DNA from: Bacteroides fragilis
GTDB lineage: Bacteria; Bacteroidota; Bacteroidia; Bacteroidales; DTGW01
Assembly: GCA_945889005.1 (NCBI GenBank)
Contig: CAMDBI010000034.1
Location: forward strand, 1-34,365
Length of the DNA: 34,365 nucleotides
Direction of reading: 5' to 3'
Positions within the stretch are counted from its first letter, which is position 1. Every line of letters begins with the position of its first letter. The notes under the pieces were generated by a model. The model saw only the letters and a list, made by a program, of their open reading frames with translations. It was not told where the DNA came from and made no database searches. A program made the translations under genes and the position numbers. Positions 24,079 through 33,745 of the stretch are shown here, piece by piece.

Positions 24079-25509
24079 ATGTCATTCAAAAAAAGTTTCT
24101 TCAAAAATATTTCTTTTTTCGCATTTTACAGTTATATCATTCAAGGTATTGAATTTTTATCTACAATAATTCTGTCAAGAATATTATTGCCCGAGGAGTA
24201 TGGTATAGTTGCAATTATTTATTTGTTTACAGGTTTTATACAGTTGTTTGCCAATGCCGGTATAGGTCAGTCTCTTGTAAGAAGCGAGTATGGAGCAACT
24301 TTTCATAGGTATTTGTTTAACCTCTCTGTGTGGTTGGGTCTAATACTTACAGTGTTGTTGTGCGCTCTATCGTACCCGATTGCTTTATTTTTTGATGATT
24401 TAAATTTAATATGGCCACTTTTATTAGCATCGCTTTTCTTTACGTTCGATTCTTTCAATTATATACCTAATGCATTGCTTTCAAAAGAATTAAAGTTTAA
24501 TACGCTAGGTAAGGTTAAGCTTATATCTGGAGGAGTAACAATTATACTTCAAATAATATTGGCATTGTTAGGATTTTCTTATTGGGCGTTAATAATACCG
24601 ATGACCATAAGTCCATTGTTGCAGTATTATATGCAAACAAGGTATATTAAATTTCCTTTTCGAATGTATAGCCTCAAAGCAGCATTTTTTGCACTTAGTA
24701 AAATTAAGACATTGATGGCCAATTTGACCTTGCAAAATTCGATAAGCTATTGGGGCAAAAACCTCGATAAAATGATTGTTGGTAAAGCATATTCGACTGC
24801 CGATTTGGGTTTGTATAATCGGGCATTGCGGTTTGTTGATATGAATTTTAGGCTTATAACCGGCATATTTAGTCAGGTTTTATTCCCTAGTCTTAAGAAG
24901 TTGCAAGCATCTAATGGTGATATAAATAAAGAATACACAGATATATTGGGCATTATTACCTTGTTAAATTTTCCTTTGTCTGCTATTCTTATAGCAATAC
25001 CCGAGGGTTTGGTAAGATTGCTTTGGGGTGAAAACTGGATTGAAGTTGCATTCTATTTGCCTTATATTGGTGTGTTTATAATATTTCAAAGTATAATATC
25101 GACCATGAGGTCGATGTTTATGCTTTATAATAAAGAAAAATCAAATTCACTAATCGTCATAATTTCTGCAATAGTCAATGTGGTAGCAATTTCTATTGGT
25201 GCTATGTATTCTATCCATACAATGATGATAATGTATACTTTGGTCAATGTATTTGTAATTGTCCCTGTTAATATTTATCTTGGATTTTATAGAGCATTTA
25301 ACTTTAAAGTTACTTTGTTGCTCAAATTTTGGTTGCCCAAAATAATTCTTTCGGCGGCAATGTTGTTTGGAATTATAAACCATGCTCCAGTCATTGTCAA
25401 TATTTCTCTGTTTTTGTTTTTTATTCATTTGTTGGTAAATCAAAGAAATGCTATTTATTCCTTTATTAATTTTGTCAAAACTAAGTTGCTTTCCAAACGC
25501 CCAAAATAA
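24079..25509 (+). CDS. Wzx-type polysaccharide flippase
   Basis: A 476-residue polytopic membrane protein of the polysaccharide exporter (MATE-like, WzxC/RfbX) family, with about 12-14 helices. The opening SFKKSFFKNISFFAFYSYI and GIEFLSTIILSRILLPEEYG is a family hallmark, as is SYWGKNLDKMIVGKAYS in the middle and LGLYNRALRF after it. It would flip undecaprenyl-linked repeat units to the periplasm. The frame opens at a TTG (24058), but the ATG at 24079 is preferred; a TATATTTG box lies at 24053-24060, where it would be part of the promoter and not of the gene. First plus-strand gene of the exopolysaccharide region. Confidence 0.88.
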   Translation: MSFKKSFFKNISFFAFYSYIIQGIEFLSTIILSRILLPEEYGIVAIIYLFTGFIQLFANAGIGQSLVRSEYGATFHRYLFNLSVWLGLILTVLLCALSYPIALFFDDLNLIWPLLLASLFFTFDSFNYIPNALLSKELKFNTLGKVKLISGGVTIILQIILALLGFSYWALIIPMTISPLLQYYMQTRYIKFPFRMYSLKAAFFALSKIKTLMANLTLQNSISYWGKNLDKMIVGKAYSTADLGLYNRALRFVDMNFRLITGIFSQVLFPSLKKLQASNGDINKEYTDILGIITLLNFPLSAILIAIPEGLVRLLWGENWIEVAFYLPYIGVFIIFQSIISTMRSMFMLYNKEKSNSLIVIISAIVNVVAISIGAMYSIHTMMIMYTLVNVFVIVPVNIYLGFYRAFNFKVTLLLKFWLPKIILSAAMLFGIINHAPVIVNISLFLFFIHLLVNQRNAIYSFINFVKTKLLSKRPK

Positions 25510-25988
25510 CTAAAGACTACTCGATAATTTACTTTTTTAGCTTCGTTTTTTTGTCGAATCAACGTAGAACTGTGTTTTAATACATCACATATACAGTGTT
25601 TTATGTTGATATTGGTTGCTGCTTGCCGAATTTTTGAATGGAAGTTAAACAATAGTATTATTAGTTTGTTTATAAAATGAACAAACGTGTTAGATATAAG
25701 TAGTTTAGCGGTTAATATTTATGTATATTATTTTTAATCAATATTATGTATATTTTTTTTGATTGTTATTTAGATGTTATTTTTATTGTCTAACAGTTGT
25801 TGTTAGTCATAAAAAAGTGTATTTTTGTCAATGAAAAATGTTAGTTGGTCAAATTAAAAATATCTTTGAGAGGTTTGATAGAATAAAGCGATAGAAAGTT
25901 CATAGTTTTTGATAAATTTGCATTGTCAGAAATACTTTAAAAATATATCTGATATTTAGTGTGTTGTAATTTAAAATTGTATAACAAA
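25510..25988. other. AT-rich gene-free gap with one promoter
   Basis: No plausible gene in 479 bp. The stretch is very AT-rich with many T runs. It contains the promoter at 25797-25827 and an isolated TAAATTTG at 25913-25920 lacking a suitably placed TTG. Otherwise nothing recognisable. Confidence 0.6.
25797..25827 (+). promoter_or_regulatory. Predicted promoter of the downstream exopolysaccharide operon
   Basis: TTG (25797-25799), 20 bp, then TATTTTTG (25820-25827): a good match to the Bacteroidota -33/-7 consensus. The first ATG is at 25989, giving a leader of roughly 155 nt, long enough to carry a regulatory element, though none was identified. Confidence 0.5.
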
Positions 25989-26690
25989 ATGAGCCAAAGT
26001 AGCATAGAAAAAACTGCAGAGTTTGAATTTGGTTCTTCAAAAGAGCCAGAATCGAAACCAAAGGGCAGTGAAAGCACTATAGAGCCAGATGGTATAAACT
26101 CTGGAATGGTATTGGGTATCGATGATATTCATCCTGAGTTGCTTGTGTTTTTGAATGAAATGAATGTTCCTTCAGGGAGTGATTTATTATTGATACAGCC
26201 AAAAGGATACTATTTGTATAGTTCTTTTGAATTAAAAGACATCAAAACTATTGTAAATAGCAATGTGCTAAATAATTTTAAAGAGCCGAAAGTGTTTTTA
26301 CATAATTTCAACAGGATTTTGCCCGACCGATGCTATTTTGTTGGTAGGTTTGTTGATTACAAGTTGTTGGAAGTTGAATTGAAACAGGAGAAAGAATTTG
26401 TAAAGAAAAAATTTTCGCAATGGTTATTTTGGTTTGAGCATTTTTTGGTTCCACGAATACCCCTTTTGAATTGGTTGCAGTATGTGTACAATGGAAGATG
26501 TCATAAATATTTGACAAGAGGGCGTATTATAAAGATATTGAAGTCTCAAGGCTTTATGGTTCAGAATATTAGGTTGATTGATGGCGTTTCATATTTTGTA
26601 TCGCAAAAGGTGAAACACATGAAGAAAAAGAAGAAAGGCCACTTGTTTACATTTATAAACGAACTTCAAAATCCATATAGGATTTTATAA
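25989..26690 (+). CDS. Methyltransferase-like protein lacking a SAM-binding core
   Basis: A 233-residue protein. After an acidic, low-complexity N-terminus (~1-45), the segment FLHNFNRILPDRCYFVGRF matches the post-strand-4 region of class I methyltransferase-like proteins (usual form: leader, ILpP.GYFVG). The end, RGRIIKILKSQGFMVQNIR with VSYFVSQKV, matches their last helix and strands. The glycine-rich SAM motif I is not visible, so it may be a non-catalytic relative. I recall similar proteins encoded beside priming sugar transferases in Bacteroidota exopolysaccharide loci, and here such a gene follows after 55 bp. Start: ATG at 25989, in preference to an upstream TTG at 25959. Function unknown. 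Confidence 0.6.
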   Translation: MSQSSIEKTAEFEFGSSKEPESKPKGSESTIEPDGINSGMVLGIDDIHPELLVFLNEMNVPSGSDLLLIQPKGYYLYSSFELKDIKTIVNSNVLNNFKEPKVFLHNFNRILPDRCYFVGRFVDYKLLEVELKQEKEFVKKKFSQWLFWFEHFLVPRIPLLNWLQYVYNGRCHKYLTRGRIIKILKSQGFMVQNIRLIDGVSYFVSQKVKHMKKKKKGHLFTFINELQNPYRIL

Positions 26691-26745
26691 ACATAAGACC
26701 AGTTACATTTTAGATATATAAAGTTAAACTTTATTTTTAGAAGCT

Positions 26746-28200
26746 ATGAAAAGATTAGTTAAGTTGGCAGATTCGATAAGCCTTTTTGTTCGTGAACGAA
26801 AAGCGTGGATGAATTTTTTGTTTGGAATGATTGACCTAATGGTTTTGACTATTGCATTCCAGATATCTTACTCGATATTCAATAATGTTGAAATGAGTTT
26901 ATTTATTGGCGATGCTAGTTATTTGATTTTGTACCTTATTTTGGTGCCAACCTGGATGATGATGTTGCAAGCAAGTAATATATCGAAAATTCCACGTACC
27001 AGAGGCAAATGGCAGATGTTAAATGAATTTTTGCATTTTTCATTTTTACATTTAGTTATAATTATTGCTTTTAGTTTTATACTTGAGCAAAATACCGAAT
27101 CATTTTTGTTTCTTTTTTCGGTCGTATTTATAGGTATGATTTTGTTGCTAATTGTTCGTATAAACGAGTTTAAAATTTTGAGATGGTACCGTCGTATTGG
27201 CCACAATCATTTAAATATATCGATTATAGCAGATGAATCGGCAATTGATTTTATTCAGAAATTAATAGACCGAAAAGAATGGGGGTACAACCTAATTTAT
27301 ATTTATACAGATTCCGAGTTGGTTTATCGTGAATTTCAGGATCAGGCAAAGATTTTACCTTTGAAAGCCGTTAAAAGCTTGAATACTCTAATGGAGCTTA
27401 ATATAGTAGACGAGATTTTTTGTTATCAAAAAAACGTGCCTATGAATGAGGTTCGGGAGTTGATTTATACCTGTCAGGAAATGGGCAAGATTTTTAGGTT
27501 GCGATCTGCCGAAAATTCAAACGAATACATTACTAATGCTGTGCCGTCGTTTGTTGGGAGTATATCGTTTATGACTTTTGTAAATGTACCTACCAATTCT
27601 TTTTGGTTGGCATTTAAAACATCGTTAGATATATATGCTACAGCCATCATGCTTTTCATACTTTTTCCTGTGTTTTTGGTTATTGGTATTTTAATAAAAC
27701 TTTCATCGCCTGGCCCCGTCATATTTAAACAAGCTAGGGTTGGTTTAAGAGGTCGTCAGTTTTATATTTATAAATTTCGCACAATGGTAGTAAATGCCGA
27801 AGAGTTGAGGAAAAAACTTGAGGCCTCGAACGAAATGGATGGTCCCGTATTTAAAATAAAAAATGACCCTAGAATTACATCTATTGGCAGGTTCTTAAGA
27901 AAAACTGGTTTAGACGAATTGCCACAACTTATCAATGTATTGAAAGGTGAAATGTCGTTAATTGGTCCAAGACCACCACTTCCTAGCGAAACAGTGCAAT
28001 ACGAGCGTTGGCAATTGCGACGTTTGTCGGTTAAGCCCGGAATAACTTGTTCGTGGCAAATTAGCCCCAATAGAAATAATATTCGATTTGAACAATGGAT
28101 GAAACTTGATTTGAAGTATATAGACAACTGGTCGCCAAAGCAAGATATTCTATTGTTGTTCAGGACATTTGGTACTGTTGTTAACAAGTCGGGATCATAA
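26746..28200 (+). CDS. Priming polyprenyl glycosylphosphotransferase (WcaJ type)
   Basis: A 484-residue enzyme that starts repeat-unit synthesis by moving a sugar-1-phosphate onto undecaprenyl phosphate. The N-terminal half has about four helices and a Rossmann-like CoA-binding-type domain (ISIIADESAIDFIQ). A further helix (~290-315) precedes the bacterial sugar-transferase domain with SSPGPVIFKQARVGLRG, the YKFRTM motif, KNDPRITSIGRFLRKTGLDE, LPQLINVLKGEMSLIGPRPP and VKPGITCSWQIS. All catalytic blocks are intact. Which sugar is used cannot be told from sequence. It is followed by a hairpin terminator at 28223. Confidence 0.93.
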   Translation: MKRLVKLADSISLFVRERKAWMNFLFGMIDLMVLTIAFQISYSIFNNVEMSLFIGDASYLILYLILVPTWMMMLQASNISKIPRTRGKWQMLNEFLHFSFLHLVIIIAFSFILEQNTESFLFLFSVVFIGMILLLIVRINEFKILRWYRRIGHNHLNISIIADESAIDFIQKLIDRKEWGYNLIYIYTDSELVYREFQDQAKILPLKAVKSLNTLMELNIVDEIFCYQKNVPMNEVRELIYTCQEMGKIFRLRSAENSNEYITNAVPSFVGSISFMTFVNVPTNSFWLAFKTSLDIYATAIMLFILFPVFLVIGILIKLSSPGPVIFKQARVGLRGRQFYIYKFRTMVVNAEELRKKLEASNEMDGPVFKIKNDPRITSIGRFLRKTGLDELPQLINVLKGEMSLIGPRPPLPSETVQYERWQLRRLSVKPGITCSWQISPNRNNIRFEQWMKLDLKYIDNWSPKQDILLLFRTFGTVVNKSGS

Positions 28201-28222
28201 AAATATTAAACAATTAATTATG

Positions 28223-28270
28223 GATAAGTTGACAGTTCAATAATAAAATGGACAGCCAACTTATCTTTTT
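28223..28270 (+). terminator. Hairpin terminator after the priming transferase
   Basis: Perfect 9-bp stem GATAAGTTG (28223-28231) and CAACTTATC (28257-28265) followed by a T run. The 25-nt loop is long for an intrinsic terminator, so it may be only partial. Located 22 bp after the stop codon. Confidence 0.55.
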
Positions 28271-28406
28271 AAAACCTGAAATCTTGTAAAATAATCAATT
28301 AGAATATTCAAATTTATTATCTTTACCCAATTGATTTGTTAATAGTCTATAAATTAATATATTCAAAAACGAGCGATTTTTATAAGATTAATAAACTAGG
28401 TTATTT

Positions 28407-29180
28407 ATGAGAATGTCTAAATCCCTAAAATTAGTTATTTTAGTTGTTGTTTTGCTTAACATTGTTTCGTGTGTTTCGTATGAAAAATTAAGATATTTTG
28501 ATGATATACAGTCGTTTGGTTATTCAAAATTTGAGAATCCCAGGTATTTAAAAAAAATTAGTCCCTTTGACAATTTATATATAAAAATATTGAGTACCGA
28601 TGAGAAAACATCTCGGATATTTAATAGTGTTCAGGATTTTCCTTCGTCAGGTGTTGGAATGTCGAGTATGATGGGTTATTTGGTCAACGAGAGTGGCGAA
28701 ATATCGTTGCCATTTATTGGGAGAATAAAAGTAGGTGGGTATACCACTTTTGAATCGTGCAAAATTATAGAAACAGCTCTGAACGAGTATTTGCCCAATA
28801 CATCTGTAATAGTTAGGTTTATCGATAACAAGGTAACTGTGATGGGAGAAGTAGCACGCCCTGGAATTATTCAATTTAGCGACGAACAAGTGAATATATA
28901 CCAAGCATTAGCTATGGCGGGAGGACTTACCCGTTATGGAAACAGAAAAGAAGTAATTCTTGTAAGACACGAGGGCAATCACATAGAACACTATCAGTTA
29001 GATCTTACAAATGCCGAGATTGCAGCCAATCCCAATTACTACATTCAACCCAATGATGTAGTAATTGTTGAGCCAATTCGGGCAGTTTCATGGACATATC
29101 CCAATACAACATATACAACTATTTTAGGTACTTTAACTACTATGGTCACTATAGTTTTAGCTATAATGACTTTTAGATAA
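28407..29180 (+). CDS. Wza-like polysaccharide export lipoprotein
   Basis: A 257-residue outer-membrane export protein. Signal sequence with lipobox IVSC (C22), then the Poly_export domain (ISPFDNLYIKILSTDEKT, and GEISLPFIGRIKVGGYT) and an SLBB domain (KVTVMGEVARPGIIQF, QVNIYQALAMAGGLTRYGNR). The C-terminal hydrophobic segment (ILGTLTTMVTIVLAIMTF) would be a transmembrane helix, as in the short Bacteroidota forms that lack the long helical barrel linker. With the Wzc-like kinase 57 bp downstream, it forms the trans-envelope export complex for the repeat-unit polymer. Confidence 0.93.
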   Translation: MRMSKSLKLVILVVVLLNIVSCVSYEKLRYFDDIQSFGYSKFENPRYLKKISPFDNLYIKILSTDEKTSRIFNSVQDFPSSGVGMSSMMGYLVNESGEISLPFIGRIKVGGYTTFESCKIIETALNEYLPNTSVIVRFIDNKVTVMGEVARPGIIQFSDEQVNIYQALAMAGGLTRYGNRKEVILVRHEGNHIEHYQLDLTNAEIAANPNYYIQPNDVVIVEPIRAVSWTYPNTTYTTILGTLTTMVTIVLAIMTFR

Positions 29181-29237
29181 TGGAATATGTAAATGGTTAA
29201 TAATAACGCAAGTAATTAAATGCAATCGCTATAGAAT

Positions 29238-31610
29238 ATGAAAGACTTTTACCAACCTATGAACGCAGGGACATTGATCAACGATTTTCTGAAGAAAGCA
29301 TTGTCTATTAAATACGTATATATAGCATTAGTTGTCGTATTTCTTGCTTTTGCTTTTTATGTTAATCGATACGCGACAACTCAGTATCAGGTTCAGGCTT
29401 CTATTTTATTAAAAAAAACAAGCAATACAGCTATTTTGGCTTCGAGTGAGATGTTTCGTAATCCGAACTTTCTTCAAGAAAACCGCACAATTGAGGATGA
29501 GGTAATTTTGCTTTCGTCGTTCAATACAGTTAGTAAAACTGTTGCAAGTATGAAGTTGGAGGTTTCGTATTATTTTGAAACCAATAATTTGATTAGTCAA
29601 AAATGGGAAATATTTGATCAATCGCCCATAGAAGTTGAATTGGACAAATCGCATCTTCAAGCAATTGATGTGCAGTTTTACATCGAAGTGCATAATGACT
29701 CGACTTTTACACTAAAGGCCCAACAAGAAAATGTGAGTTTGTACAATTATATCGATAACGATGTGGATGGCAAGGTATTAGACTTTAAGGTAAATCAAAA
29801 ATATAGATTTAATGAAGAAATTACAACTGATAAATATAAGTTTGTAGTAGTGCTTAAAGAAAAAGGGTTTAAGACGAATAGTGAAACGGAAAATTATAGC
29901 TTTAAACTTAACCACCTCGATTATCTTTCGCGCAGTTTATTGGGTCGGATACAAGCTGAGCCAGTTTCTCCATTGGGCTCTATTATAAAAATTTCTTTTT
30001 CGGGAGAAAATATTGAAATGATTACAAAATTTCTCAATAACTATATAGATCTGAGCTTTGAGGCTAATTTGGCGAAAAAGAATAAAGCCTCTAACAGCAC
30101 TATTGCATTTATCGACAATCAAATTTCCAATATTTCTGACTCATTAATGTCTTCTGAGTTTAATCTCAAGAATTATAAATCGGAAAATCAAGTAATGGAC
30201 TTAAGTTTCCAGGGGCAACGTATTTTCGACAAAATGACTCAAATGGAAAACGAGAAATCTGCTATGCTTGCCCAGCAACGATATTACATCTATATAATTG
30301 ACTATATTGGTCAAAATAAAGATTTGGCAGGTATTTCCCCACCTTCTATGATGAATGTAGTAGATCCAATTCTCAATCAGTTGATTACAGATTTATTGGC
30401 ATTAAATACCCAAAGACTCAATATTTTGAGCAGTAACAATACAAAGAGTTTGTTTATAAATGAAATAGACAACAGAATAAACATTCAGAAGAATACGATA
30501 CTTGAGAATGTTAAAAACAATCTCAATACTCTGAATCTTTCTTTAAACGAGTTGAATTATAGGTTTGACAAACTGTCTGGAGAAATATCAAAATTGCCGA
30601 AAACTGAAATTCGATTGGTTGGTTTAGAGCGAAAATATAAACTAAACGATGCATTTGTTACTTTTCTTCAACAAAAAAGAGCCGAAGCTGAAATTGCTAA
30701 GGAGTCTAATAACCCCGATTATGAAGTATTAACACCTGCTCAAAGAATTAATGCCTTCATTATTTATCCCAAAAAAATGTTGAATTACCTGATTGCATTT
30801 TTTCTGGCAATATTGTTGCCTTCAGTATTTATTATTTTGAGAGATTTCTTGAAAACATCTATTGGTAGTATTCAGGAAATTCAACAAATTAGTGGGAGAA
30901 AAATTTCAGGTGTAGTGTTTTCCAATAAGCTGAAAACTGAACTGGTTACAATTGAGTATCCTAATACATCTGTGTCTGAATCTATAAGGGCATTAAGAAC
31001 GGCATTACAGCTCAAATTGGTAAGTGACTCCTGTAAGGTTGTGATGATTACATCGTCGATGCCTGGAGAAGGTAAAAGTTTTATTGCTATCAACTTGGCA
31101 GCATCTTTGGCATCTATTGGTAAACGAACATTATTAATAGATTTGGATTTGCGCAAAAGTTCACTTAATAAGAAATTTAATTATCCCAAAAATGTGGGTT
31201 TATCTATCTTCTTAACTGGCAATTCGACCATTGATGAAATGGTAATTACTGCCGATTTTCCAAATTTGTCGTTTGTACCTGCAGGTCCAATTTTTCCCAA
31301 CCCATCTGAGTTGTTGATTACTGAGCATTTCGATAGCTTATTCGACAAATTAAAAGAAAAATATGAGTATATTATACTCGATACTCCTCCTTTAGGTGCT
31401 GTCTCGGATGCGTTTGTTTTGTCCAAATATGCCAATTATTTCTTTTTAATTTCCAGATTGAACTACACCAAAAAGACAATTTTGCCAGAAGTGCTTGCAG
31501 ATATCGAGAAACATGAATTGAAAAATTTTGATATTGTAGTAAATGATATGAATTTCAAAAAAAGTAGTTATGGACAGTATTACGGTTCGTATTATTCAGA
31601 AAGCAAATAA
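29238..31610 (+). CDS. Wzc-like polysaccharide co-polymerase / tyrosine autokinase
   Basis: A 790-residue bacterial tyrosine kinase that controls polymer length. First helix at ~26-45 (YIALVVVFLAFAFYVNRY), a large periplasmic Wzz-like region with coiled coil (~270-480), second helix around LIAFFLAILLPSVFIIL, then the cytoplasmic kinase. Walker A is SSMPGEGKS with K613; Walker A' follows at LLIDLDLRKSSL and Walker B at YIILDTPPLG. The C-terminus carries a tyrosine cluster (SSYGQYYGSYYSESK, five tyrosines) for autophosphorylation. Single-chain form, unlike the split kinases of Gram-positives. Co-transcribed with the Wza-like gene, presumably. Confidence 0.94.
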   Translation: MKDFYQPMNAGTLINDFLKKALSIKYVYIALVVVFLAFAFYVNRYATTQYQVQASILLKKTSNTAILASSEMFRNPNFLQENRTIEDEVILLSSFNTVSKTVASMKLEVSYYFETNNLISQKWEIFDQSPIEVELDKSHLQAIDVQFYIEVHNDSTFTLKAQQENVSLYNYIDNDVDGKVLDFKVNQKYRFNEEITTDKYKFVVVLKEKGFKTNSETENYSFKLNHLDYLSRSLLGRIQAEPVSPLGSIIKISFSGENIEMITKFLNNYIDLSFEANLAKKNKASNSTIAFIDNQISNISDSLMSSEFNLKNYKSENQVMDLSFQGQRIFDKMTQMENEKSAMLAQQRYYIYIIDYIGQNKDLAGISPPSMMNVVDPILNQLITDLLALNTQRLNILSSNNTKSLFINEIDNRINIQKNTILENVKNNLNTLNLSLNELNYRFDKLSGEISKLPKTEIRLVGLERKYKLNDAFVTFLQQKRAEAEIAKESNNPDYEVLTPAQRINAFIIYPKKMLNYLIAFFLAILLPSVFIILRDFLKTSIGSIQEIQQISGRKISGVVFSNKLKTELVTIEYPNTSVSESIRALRTALQLKLVSDSCKVVMITSSMPGEGKSFIAINLAASLASIGKRTLLIDLDLRKSSLNKKFNYPKNVGLSIFLTGNSTIDEMVITADFPNLSFVPAGPIFPNPSELLITEHFDSLFDKLKEKYEYIILDTPPLGAVSDAFVLSKYANYFFLISRLNYTKKTILPEVLADIEKHELKNFDIVVNDMNFKKSSYGQYYGSYYSESK

Positions 31611-31699
31611 TGTAAAGATATTTTTTGTTTAAATATTGAAGAGTGCTAGTTGAAAGATACTTGTATTTGTTTGATTGTTGGTAAATAGAATAGAGATTT

Positions 31700-32437
31700 A
31701 TGAGGAGGAAGTTTTACAATATTGCGATTGATTTATATCAAGAAAATGACCTGCTCGAGAAACTTAAAAATGTTTTGAAAGGAAATCGGGCTATGAGTGT
31801 GTTTTTTGTCAATGCACATTGCTTTAATATTGCCCAAAAAAATGAATTGTACCGACGGAGTTTGTTGAACTCTGATTTTGTTCTCAATGATGGAATAGGA
31901 ATAAAAATAGCCGGCAAATTAAACGGGACAATTTTTCCCGCTAACTTGAACGGAACCGATCTTATTCCCAAAATAATCGATTGTGCATGTAGCGTCAATA
32001 GTAAAGTTTATGTGCTGGGAAGTGTTCAGAACAATCTTGAAAAGGCTGTTGAAAATCTGCTGTTGAATTATCCTTCAATTCAAATAGCCGGTTATAGGAA
32101 CGGGTACTATTCGTCGGAGCAAGAGGAGTCGGTTGCGCTTGAGATTAATAATTCGGGAGCCGAATTGCTTATTGTAGGAATGGGAGTTCCTCGACAGGAA
32201 CTATTTATTTTTAATAATTTGAGTCGATTGACAAATCTAAAGCTTTGTGTGGCGGGAGGTGCTATTATCGATTTTATGTCGGGAGAAACCAAACGTGCGC
32301 CCAGATGGATTAGAACTCTAAATTTAGAATGGGCATTCAGGCTTTTATTAGAGCCGGGACGGATGTGGAAAAGATATATTATTGGTAATGTTTTGTTTTT
32401 TATTAATCTTTACAGGTCGAGGCACTACAAAAAATAA
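31700..32437 (+). CDS. WecG/TagA/CpsF family glycosyltransferase (GT26)
   Basis: A 245-residue GT26 enzyme that adds a sugar to a lipid-linked intermediate on the cytoplasmic face. Family motifs: SVFFVNAHCFN, NDGIGIKIAGKL, NGTDL, YVLGS, the invariant LLIVGMGVPRQE and CVAGGAIIDFMSGETKRAPRWI, with EWAFRLLLEPGRMWKRY at the end. The C-terminal hydrophobic/basic tail would dock it to the membrane. Full length, start at the ATG 31700. Most likely adds the second or a later sugar after the priming transferase (inference). Confidence 0.93.
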   Translation: MRRKFYNIAIDLYQENDLLEKLKNVLKGNRAMSVFFVNAHCFNIAQKNELYRRSLLNSDFVLNDGIGIKIAGKLNGTIFPANLNGTDLIPKIIDCACSVNSKVYVLGSVQNNLEKAVENLLLNYPSIQIAGYRNGYYSSEQEESVALEINNSGAELLIVGMGVPRQELFIFNNLSRLTNLKLCVAGGAIIDFMSGETKRAPRWIRTLNLEWAFRLLLEPGRMWKRYIIGNVLFFINLYRSRHYKK

Positions 32438-32462
32438 AATGCAAGAATTCTAGTATATAAAA

Positions 32463-33698
32463 ATGCAGGAAAAAACAACAAATTATAGTGCGGTTTTCAA
32501 TAATGATCTAACGAATAAAATCTTGTTCATTACGATCGCTATATGTTCGACCTGGTTTTTTAAACTGCGAGGTTTGGGCAAAGGTGAAAGAGTTTTTGAA
32601 CTTTTGGGTTTGGTTCTCATTTTTTTGTTTCTTATACTTTGGGTAAACACGTTTAGAAATAAAGTGCCTGTAAAACGGCATTTTACGTTTGTGGTTGTTG
32701 TTTTTATGATGAGTGTTCTTTTTAGTGGATTGTCGTGCTGGTATTTTAATCATCAGTCTTTGGGCGACTCTTTATACCAATCGAGGCATTTGTTTTATAT
32801 CTTGTTTTATCCACTGTTGCATTATTTATTATTAAAGCCCGAGTGGATTAAGGAATTTATTTTTTATTTTTCGATTACTGCGGCTGCAATTTATGTTTTA
32901 CAGTATTTTGCCTATCCGTTTAAAATTACTGAAGCTAAAATGTTTGTTGATAGGGGTACATTGAGAATCAATTTGCCTGCCGGTGTTTTTCGCGATTTGG
33001 GTTATTTTATGTGTGTCGATATGTTTTTTCAAACCAACAAGAAAAAATACGCCTATGGAGCATTGCTTATTCTTGTTGTCGCAATTCTGTCTGCGTTTCG
33101 TTCTATTATTGCAATTTATATTGGCTTGGCGGTAATTTATTTGCTAATCAATAATAGAGTTAAGAATAAAATTATGATTGTAATGATGGCTGTTTTGGTT
33201 GCTATTGCCGGTTTTATCGTGTTTCAGGATATAATTCAGGCAATGATTAAATGGTCAGAAAAAGAGCAAGCTGAAGGATCTGATTATATTAGGGTACAGG
33301 CAGGCAATTATTATATGAACGAGATTTTAAAAAACCCAATTGCCGGATTTTTGGGTAATGGTCCTCCAGATCCTTCGTCGTCTTATGGTGCAAAATCGAC
33401 CTATAATGTATTGTTCAACAGTTACTATTTGTCCGATATTGGCATTATCGGAAGTTTCTATAAGTTTGGATTGCCTTTTATTGTCCTGATAGTTTTTGTT
33501 ATGTTCAAGTTAGTTTTTATTAAGCTTCCTCCCGAATATAATTTTGTCAGACTTTTTTCTATTAAACAAATTTTGGTGCTTCTTATTTCAGGGTCTGTTT
33601 TTGAAGATGAATCGGGTATAGTTGCGTTTTGTATTATTTTTTATCTCATTGATTGTGAGCGTCATAAATTGGCGGTCGAGAACTCTGGTGCAACATAA
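32463..33698 (+). CDS. Wzy-like O-antigen/exopolysaccharide polymerase
   Basis: A 411-residue membrane protein with about ten helices and a large periplasmic loop late in the chain (~residues 260-320, containing NPIAGFLGNGPPDPSSS), the layout of Wzy polymerases and O-antigen ligases. Sequence is poorly conserved in this group, so topology and context decide: it lies 25 bp after the GT26 gene and closes the Wzx-priming-Wza-Wzc cluster. A polymerase is favoured over a ligase because the locus otherwise lacks a polymerase. It ends 47 bp before a secreted repeat-protein gene. Confidence 0.72.
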   Translation: MQEKTTNYSAVFNNDLTNKILFITIAICSTWFFKLRGLGKGERVFELLGLVLIFLFLILWVNTFRNKVPVKRHFTFVVVVFMMSVLFSGLSCWYFNHQSLGDSLYQSRHLFYILFYPLLHYLLLKPEWIKEFIFYFSITAAAIYVLQYFAYPFKITEAKMFVDRGTLRINLPAGVFRDLGYFMCVDMFFQTNKKKYAYGALLILVVAILSAFRSIIAIYIGLAVIYLLINNRVKNKIMIVMMAVLVAIAGFIVFQDIIQAMIKWSEKEQAEGSDYIRVQAGNYYMNEILKNPIAGFLGNGPPDPSSSYGAKSTYNVLFNSYYLSDIGIIGSFYKFGLPFIVLIVFVMFKLVFIKLPPEYNFVRLFSIKQILVLLISGSVFEDESGIVAFCIIFYLIDCERHKLAVENSGAT

Positions 33699-33745
33699 TT
33701 TGTTGCAATGTTGTTGATTAATTTGAGTAAGTAAAAAAAATAAAT

